Made by a program: the position numbers and the translations under genes. Below, one piece after another: positions 59,539-64,000 of a DNA stretch of 64,000 bases (positions within the stretch are counted from its first letter, which is position 1; each line of letters opens with the position of its first letter). Source of the stretch: Oscillospiraceae bacterium (lineage in GTDB: Bacteria; Bacillota; Clostridia; Oscillospirales; Ruminococcaceae); contig JAJQGJ010000012.1 of the NCBI GenBank assembly GCA_021200565.1, forward strand, positions 1 through 64,000, given 5' to 3'. Below the pieces are notes generated by a model, which ran no database searches, was not told where the DNA came from, and was given only the letters and a program-made list of their open reading frames with translations.

Positions 59539-62199
59539 TTACTTGCCCGTGCATTCGCACGTCGGCATAGCCTTCTCGGTGAAAGTGCCGCCGTAGTATG
59601 CGTCAAGATAAATCTGCTTGAGTTCACTGATGAGCGGGTATCTCGGGTTTGCACCAGTGCACTGGTCGTCGAATGCGCACTCGGTCATCTCGTCAAGAGT
59701 CTCAAGGAACTTCTTCTCATCAACGCCATACTCAGCGATTGTGTCCTTGATTCCGACACGGTGCTTGAGCTCATGAACTGCCTTGATGAGGTTCTCAAGC
59801 TTCTCCTGATCTGAATTTCCGCCGAGATTCAATGCATCCGCAACCTCAGCATATCTGTGAAGAGCGTTCGGATGATCGTACTGGCTGAAGGTTCCCATCT
59901 TCTGGGGAGCTTCGCTTGCGTTGTATCTCATGACGTCTTCGATAACGAGAGCATTCGCAACGCCGTGTGCGATGTGGTGATATGCGCCGAGCTTGTGAGC
60001 CAAAGAGTGGCTGATTCCTAAGAATGCATTTGCGAACGCCATACCTGCCATTGTTGCGGCATTTGCCATCTTCTCTCTGGCTTCCTCATCGGTCAGACCG
60101 TTGTCATAAGCACGAGGGAGATACTCAAATATTGTCTTCAGAGCTCCGATAGCGAGGCTGTCGGTGTAGTCGGTTGCCATAACTGAAGCATAGGCTTCGA
60201 GTGCATGGGTTACAGCATCGATACCAGAAGCGGCTGTCAGACCCTTCGGTGCTGTCATATGGAAGTCGATGTCTACGATTGCCATGTTGGGCATGAGCTG
60301 ATAATCGGAAAGAGGATACTTGATGCCGCTCTGCTCATCGGTGATGACTGCGAACGGTGTGACTTCTGAACCAGTACCAGCAGAAGTAGGAACTGCGATG
60401 AAGTATGCCTTTTCGCCCATCTTCGGGAAGGTGTAGACACGCTTACGGATGTCGATGAATCTCATAGCCATATCCATGAAGTCAGCATCAGGATGCTCAT
60501 AGAGAACCCACATGATCTTGCCGGCATCCATTGCGGAGCCGCCGCCGATTGCTATGATGCAGTCGGGCTGGAAGGAGGTCATAGCCGCAGCACCTGCCTT
60601 GGCACTTGCAAGTGTCGGATCGGGCTCAACATCGAAGAAGGTTGTGTGAGCGATTCCGAGCTCATCCAATTTATCGGTAATAGCCTTTGTAACACCGCTG
60701 TGATAGAGGAATGAGTCGGTTACGATGAAGCAGCGCTTCTTACCCATTACATACTTGAGTTCGTCAAGAGCAACAGGCAGGCAGCCCTTCTTTGTGTAAA
60801 CCTTCTCAGGTGCACGGAACCAAAGCATATTCTCTCTCCTCTCAGCGACTGTCTTGATGTTGATAAGGTGCTTGACGCCTACGTTTTCACTTACGCTATT
60901 GCCGCCCCATGAGCCGCAGCCAAGGGTGAGTGACGGCGAAAGCTTGAAGTTATACAGGTCTCCGATACCGCCGTGGGATGCCGGAGTGTTGACTAAGATT
61001 CTGCAGGTCTTCATCTTGGAAGCAAACTTATCAATCTTCTCACGCTCGGTGACTGCGTCAAGGTATACAGAAGAGGTGTGTCCGAAGCCGCCGTCGGCAA
61101 TCAGATGCTCAGCCTTTGCGATAGCATCGTCAAAGCTCTCAGCATGATACATAGCGAGTACCGGCGAAAGCTTTTCGTGGGCGAACTCTTCTGAGATGTC
61201 TACAGACTCGACCTCGCCTATAAGAATCTTGGTTCCCTCGGGAACGGTGATGCCGCATATCTCAGCAATCTTCGGAGCCGGCTGACCGACAATTTTAGCG
61301 TTGACAGAGCCGTTGATGATGATGGTTTGTCTGACCTTGTCCTTTTCCTCATCATTAAGGAAGTAGCAGCCTCTGTAGGCGAATTCTTTTCTGACTTCGT
61401 CATAGATGTCATCAAGGACGATGCAAGACTGCTCTGAAGCGCAGATCATGCCGTTGTCGAAGGTCTTTGAATGGATTATCGAGCTTACTGCGAGCTTGAT
61501 GTCTGCAGTGCTGTCGATGATTGCGGGGGTGTTTCCGGCACCGACGCCCAAAGCTGGCTTGCCGGAAGAATATGCCGACTTGACCATTCCGGGTCCGCCG
61601 GTTGCAAGGATGATGTCAGCCTCTTTCATCAAAAGAGATGTCATGTCAAGGGTCGGAGTGTCGACCCAGTCGATGATGCCCTCGGGAGCTCCGGCTTTTA
61701 CTGCGGCTTCAAGAATGATTCTTGCAGCTTCAGTTGTGCTCTTCTTAGCTCTCGGGTGAGGGCTGATGATGATTGCGTTTCTCGTCTTGAGGCAGATGAG
61801 GCACTTGAAGATTGCAGTCGAAGTCGGATTGGTTGTCGGGATAACTGCTGCGACAACTCCTATGGGCTCGGCTATCTTCTTTGTGCCATAAGCCTTGTCC
61901 TCCTCGATGACTCCGCAAGTTTTGGTGTTCTTGTAAGCATTGTAGATATGCTCAGCGGCGTAGTTGTTCTTGATAACCTTATCCTCAACAACGCCCATTC
62001 CGGTTTCTTCTACAGCCATCTTGGCAAGCGGAAGTCGCGCCTGGTTTGCAGCGGTAGCGGCAGCTAAGAAAATCTTGTCGACCTGCTCCTGGGTATAGGT
62101 AGCAAAAATCTCCTGAGCCTTTCTTACACGCACGATTGCAGCCTCAAGCGCTTCAACGCTCTCGATGGGAGTTCTTTCGGTTTTTGCCGATTTCGCCAT
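59539..62199 (-). CDS. adhE: bifunctional acetaldehyde-CoA/alcohol dehydrogenase
   Basis: The 886-residue protein has an N-terminal CoA-acylating aldehyde dehydrogenase ([14 protein letters not shown], with catalytic Cys in [10 protein letters not shown]) and a C-terminal iron-dependent alcohol dehydrogenase ([29 protein letters not shown], and the His residues in [21 protein letters not shown]). It turns acetyl-CoA into ethanol with two NADH; AdhE forms spirosomes in the cytoplasm. Its promoter is at 62288-62316. No clear Rex site was seen. It supports ethanol as an end product. Confidence 0.96.
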   Translation of the reverse strand: MAKSAKTERTPIESVEALEAAIVRVRKAQEIFATYTQEQVDKIFLAAATAANQARLPLAKMAVEETGMGVVEDKVIKNNYAAEHIYNAYKNTKTCGVIEEDKAYGTKKIAEPIGVVAAVIPTTNPTSTAIFKCLICLKTRNAIIISPHPRAKKSTTEAARIILEAAVKAGAPEGIIDWVDTPTLDMTSLLMKEADIILATGGPGMVKSAYSSGKPALGVGAGNTPAIIDSTADIKLAVSSIIHSKTFDNGMICASEQSCIVLDDIYDEVRKEFAYRGCYFLNDEEKDKVRQTIIINGSVNAKIVGQPAPKIAEICGITVPEGTKILIGEVESVDISEEFAHEKLSPVLAMYHAESFDDAIAKAEHLIADGGFGHTSSVYLDAVTEREKIDKFASKMKTCRILVNTPASHGGIGDLYNFKLSPSLTLGCGSWGGNSVSENVGVKHLINIKTVAERRENMLWFRAPEKVYTKKGCLPVALDELKYVMGKKRCFIVTDSFLYHSGVTKAITDKLDELGIAHTTFFDVEPDPTLASAKAGAAAMTSFQPDCIIAIGGGSAMDAGKIMWVLYEHPDADFMDMAMRFIDIRKRVYTFPKMGEKAYFIAVPTSAGTGSEVTPFAVITDEQSGIKYPLSDYQLMPNMAIVDIDFHMTAPKGLTAASGIDAVTHALEAYASVMATDYTDSLAIGALKTIFEYLPRAYDNGLTDEEAREKMANAATMAGMAFANAFLGISHSLAHKLGAYHHIAHGVANALVIEDVMRYNASEAPQKMGTFSQYDHPNALHRYAEVADALNLGGNSDQEKLENLIKAVHELKHRVGIKDTIAEYGVDEKKFLETLDEMTECAFDDQCTGANPRYPLISELKQIYLDAYYGGTFTEKAMPTCECTGK

Positions 62200-62287
62200 C
62201 AGTATACTTACCTCCTATTGTATTTTCGCAGCCGCAGGAGAGCTTTTCTCCTTAAGACTACGTAAGACTTAAATTTTTACAGCTACC

Positions 62288-62316
62288 ATTATAGCAAACC
62301 GATACCGTTAAATCAA
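62288..62316 (-). promoter_or_regulatory. promoter of adhE
   Basis: TTGATT, 17 nt, TATAAT on the minus strand; leader of about 80 nt containing a GGAG-rich hairpin at 62225-62250. Confidence 0.75.
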
Positions 62317-62388
62317 GCGGAATCGGCATTTTTCCACGGTTTCAACAGTTTTTTCAAAATTACTGACGACTTTTTGTGTTCATGGCTT

Positions 62389-63843
62389 TTATTGATACAC
62401 AAAATCTGAAAATCCGGCAGTTCCTCCTGTTTTTTCGACTGAATACATAAACAGTCCGATTCTGCAGCCGACGAAATGCCTCAGATCAAAAGTGGGATGA
62501 ACCGCTTCTCCGAAATCTGTCCATTCGCCGTTATTAAGATAGCTGAATCGCACTTCGCTATGTCCAAGTGAGAACCTGCCTCTGACTCCAAGGGTCACTG
62601 TGTCACTATCGAACGGGATTTTAGCACAAGTCTTTTCACGGGAGCGCATCACAAGATATAAGCTTCCCTGTTCTTTAGTGAGCCCGATAATGCCGTACTG
62701 ATACTGAAGCATGGTGAGTCCGGCGGTGTCGCCGTCCTGAAGACCGCTTCCGTCCAGCGTGACATGAGCTTCACACTCAGGGTATCTCGCACGCTGTGTG
62801 AGGGTGTTCCGGGCATATTCGACAGAGCTAGACAATTTCTCAGTGGTTATGGTGAATCTGCCGTCACCCGTGTGCCAGAATCCCTGCTTCGGGTTGTGGT
62901 TGAATTCCCAGGCTGGATTCAGCTTTTCGGAGGTGAAATCGTCCGAAACGAATATCGGGGAATACACATAATCCGGTCTGGTTGAAGTGTTTTCGACTTC
63001 GACTGTCGGCTTATCAAAGACCGGGAAGCCGGTTTCGTCAAAGTGCATAGGAACAAGATTCGGCATTCTGCCAGCTGCTCCACGGTCAGCAAATATCACT
63101 CCGAACCATCTGCCGTCGGGAGTAGAGACAATTCCGCCCTGGGCGACGCCATTTGTGTCGGGAAGCGCATAGTCGATGACGTCTCCGCCTGTCCACTCGC
63201 CGTCAAGGCTATCCGCCATGTATGCGGCTTCAATTCTTCGCCATTCGTCACGGGCGGCATGGATGAAGAAAGCGTAGTACTTGCCGTTTATCTTATAGAA
63301 ATGCGAGCCCTCATAGCCTAAGAAATCGCCCGGAGCGTCACGGATGACAATTTTGTCGAATCCGCCCTCAAGAGGAGCGGACAAATCCGGCTTCAGTTCA
63401 GTTATACGGATATTCCGGTTTCCATACATGATGTAGACTCTGCCGTCGTCGTCAAAGAGCACGGAGCAGTCGTGATAGAAGCCGGCTATATAGCTCTTTT
63501 GCCACGGTCCCTCCGGATTTTCGGCGGTGAAGAAGTAGGTCTTTCGGGTGTCGTTGGCTATGAATATGACATAGAATCTGCCGTCATGATACCTGAGGCA
63601 CGGCGCCCACATGCCGTTTGCATAGGCGTTTTCTTCGCCGTCAAGGTTTTCTCTCGGGGTGTCCTCAAGAGTTTCATAGACATGCGAGCAGAATTCCCAG
63701 TTTATGAGATCATATGAGCGGAGAATGACCGCACCGGGCATATAGTACATGGTGGTCGAGCACATATAGTATGTGTCGCCAACCCTGATTACATCCGGGT
63801 CGGGCATGTCGCAGCTTATAATTGGATTTGAGCCTTTTATCAT
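62389..63843 (-). CDS. family 43 glycoside hydrolase
   Basis: The 484-residue protein has the five-bladed GH43 domain: the general base Asp in CDMPDPDVIRVGDTYYM, the pKa-modulating Asp in HDCSVLFDDDG and the acid Glu in LGYEGSHFYKI. A C-terminal jelly-roll domain (about 295-484) follows, as in beta-xylosidases and arabinofuranosidases of this family. No signal peptide is visible, so it acts in the cytoplasm on imported oligosaccharides. Start ATG 63843 has GGAG about 9 nt upstream. The exact substrate is open. Confidence 0.9.
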   Translation of the reverse strand: MIKGSNPIISCDMPDPDVIRVGDTYYMCSTTMYYMPGAVILRSYDLINWEFCSHVYETLEDTPRENLDGEENAYANGMWAPCLRYHDGRFYVIFIANDTRKTYFFTAENPEGPWQKSYIAGFYHDCSVLFDDDGRVYIMYGNRNIRITELKPDLSAPLEGGFDKIVIRDAPGDFLGYEGSHFYKINGKYYAFFIHAARDEWRRIEAAYMADSLDGEWTGGDVIDYALPDTNGVAQGGIVSTPDGRWFGVIFADRGAAGRMPNLVPMHFDETGFPVFDKPTVEVENTSTRPDYVYSPIFVSDDFTSEKLNPAWEFNHNPKQGFWHTGDGRFTITTEKLSSSVEYARNTLTQRARYPECEAHVTLDGSGLQDGDTAGLTMLQYQYGIIGLTKEQGSLYLVMRSREKTCAKIPFDSDTVTLGVRGRFSLGHSEVRFSYLNNGEWTDFGEAVHPTFDLRHFVGCRIGLFMYSVEKTGGTAGFSDFVYQ

Positions 63844-63869
63844 AATATATTATTCTCCAAATAAATTTT

Positions 63870-63893
63870 GGCGCACCTCGGTTGGGGTGCGCC
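63870..63893 (-). terminator. hairpin between last gene and GH43
   Basis: GGCGCACC and GGTGCGCC form an 8-bp perfect stem. It is followed by AAAATTT rather than T's, so it may be a terminator for the edge gene or a leader hairpin for GH43. Confidence 0.45.
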
Positions 63894-63904
63894 TGATAAT
63901 TAAA

Positions 63905-64000
63905 TTAAAGGGAAATCTTTACAGCTACAGGTGTCTTGCCAGTAAGCGAAACGCTCAGGTCATCCGGCTGAGAGGTTCCGAAGTAAAGGGTTGTTTCGGC
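63905..64000 (-). CDS. 3' end of an unidentified gene
   Basis: Only the last 31 codons lie in the window (AETTLYFGTSQPDDLSVSLT and then GKTPVAVKISL, stop TAA). The alternating pattern suggests a beta-sandwich end, as in many polysaccharide-acting enzymes, but no family can be named. It is upstream of and on the same strand as GH43, so it may be part of the same carbohydrate cluster. Confidence 0.6.
   Translation of the reverse strand, partial: AETTLYFGTSQPDDLSVSLTGKTPVAVKISL

Overview
The window reads as chromosomal DNA of an anaerobic, fermentative, probably spore-forming Bacillota of the Ruminococcus / Oscillospirales type. No 16S rRNA or other decisive marker is present, so this rests on the gene set: a T-box-controlled trp operon, the germination protein YpeB, a group-B-like [FeFe]-hydrogenase, bifunctional AdhE, BlaI/BlaR1, XynE-like SGNH esterases, a GH5 cellulase with a threonine-rich linker, a GH43 enzyme, and surface proteins ending in NPxTG sorting signals. 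Most genes lie on the minus strand. Housekeeping promoters are easy to see (TTGACA / 17 nt / TATAAT).

Layout. 1-2.5 kb: exopolysaccharide genes, with a sugar-1-phosphate transferase, a 3'-truncated ugd, an array of degenerate repeats (about 130-600) and the start of a second ugd at the window edge. 2.5-7.2 kb: a 38-aa membrane peptide, a radical-SAM/flavodoxin operon divergent from an HxlR regulator, a formate/nitrite transporter, an ECF sigma factor with a long extra domain, and tRNA-His. 7.3-11.2 kb: a two-gene BcgI-like (type IIB) restriction-modification system whose specificity gene lacks a normal start, then tRNA-Leu(UAA). 11.3-15.2 kb: enolase, a small secreted protein under a structured leader RNA, a Phd/RelE toxin-antitoxin pair, and an ANT(6)-like gene. 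16.5-21.5 kb: HtrA protease, YpeB, and a frameshifted wall-anchored protein under a second copy of the same leader RNA.

21.7-32.4 kb: class II aldolase, four tandem SGNH-hydrolase lipoproteins, tRNA-Leu(GAG), GH5 cellulase, BlaR1/BlaI. 32.5-40.6 kb: a heterodimeric ABC exporter, a second NPxTG protein, an orphan solute-binding lipoprotein, a nucleotidyltransferase and GtrA. 40.6-49.1 kb: ProS, a tandemly duplicated small-ORF element, a second HtrA, a degenerate MBOAT-like protein with an SH3b protein and a radical-SAM protein, and a second solute-binding lipoprotein. 49.4-56.2 kb: trpEGDCFBA with its T-box leader. 56.4-64 kb: [FeFe]-hydrogenase, tmk, an APH-like kinase, adhE, GH43 and the 3' end of one more gene.

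How it fits together (inference): extracellular GH5, SGNH esterases and GH43 attack plant polysaccharide, lipoproteins bind released sugars, aldolase and enolase run glycolysis, and hydrogenase plus AdhE dispose of reductant as H2 and ethanol. The most novel signals are (1) a structured leader RNA present twice upstream of secreted proteins, with compensatory base changes and a built-in terminator; (2) the repeat array joined to truncated ugd; (3) the duplicated small-ORF element at 42.2-42.4 kb; and (4) the ECF sigma factor fused to an unrecognised domain, with an ECF-type promoter of its own.
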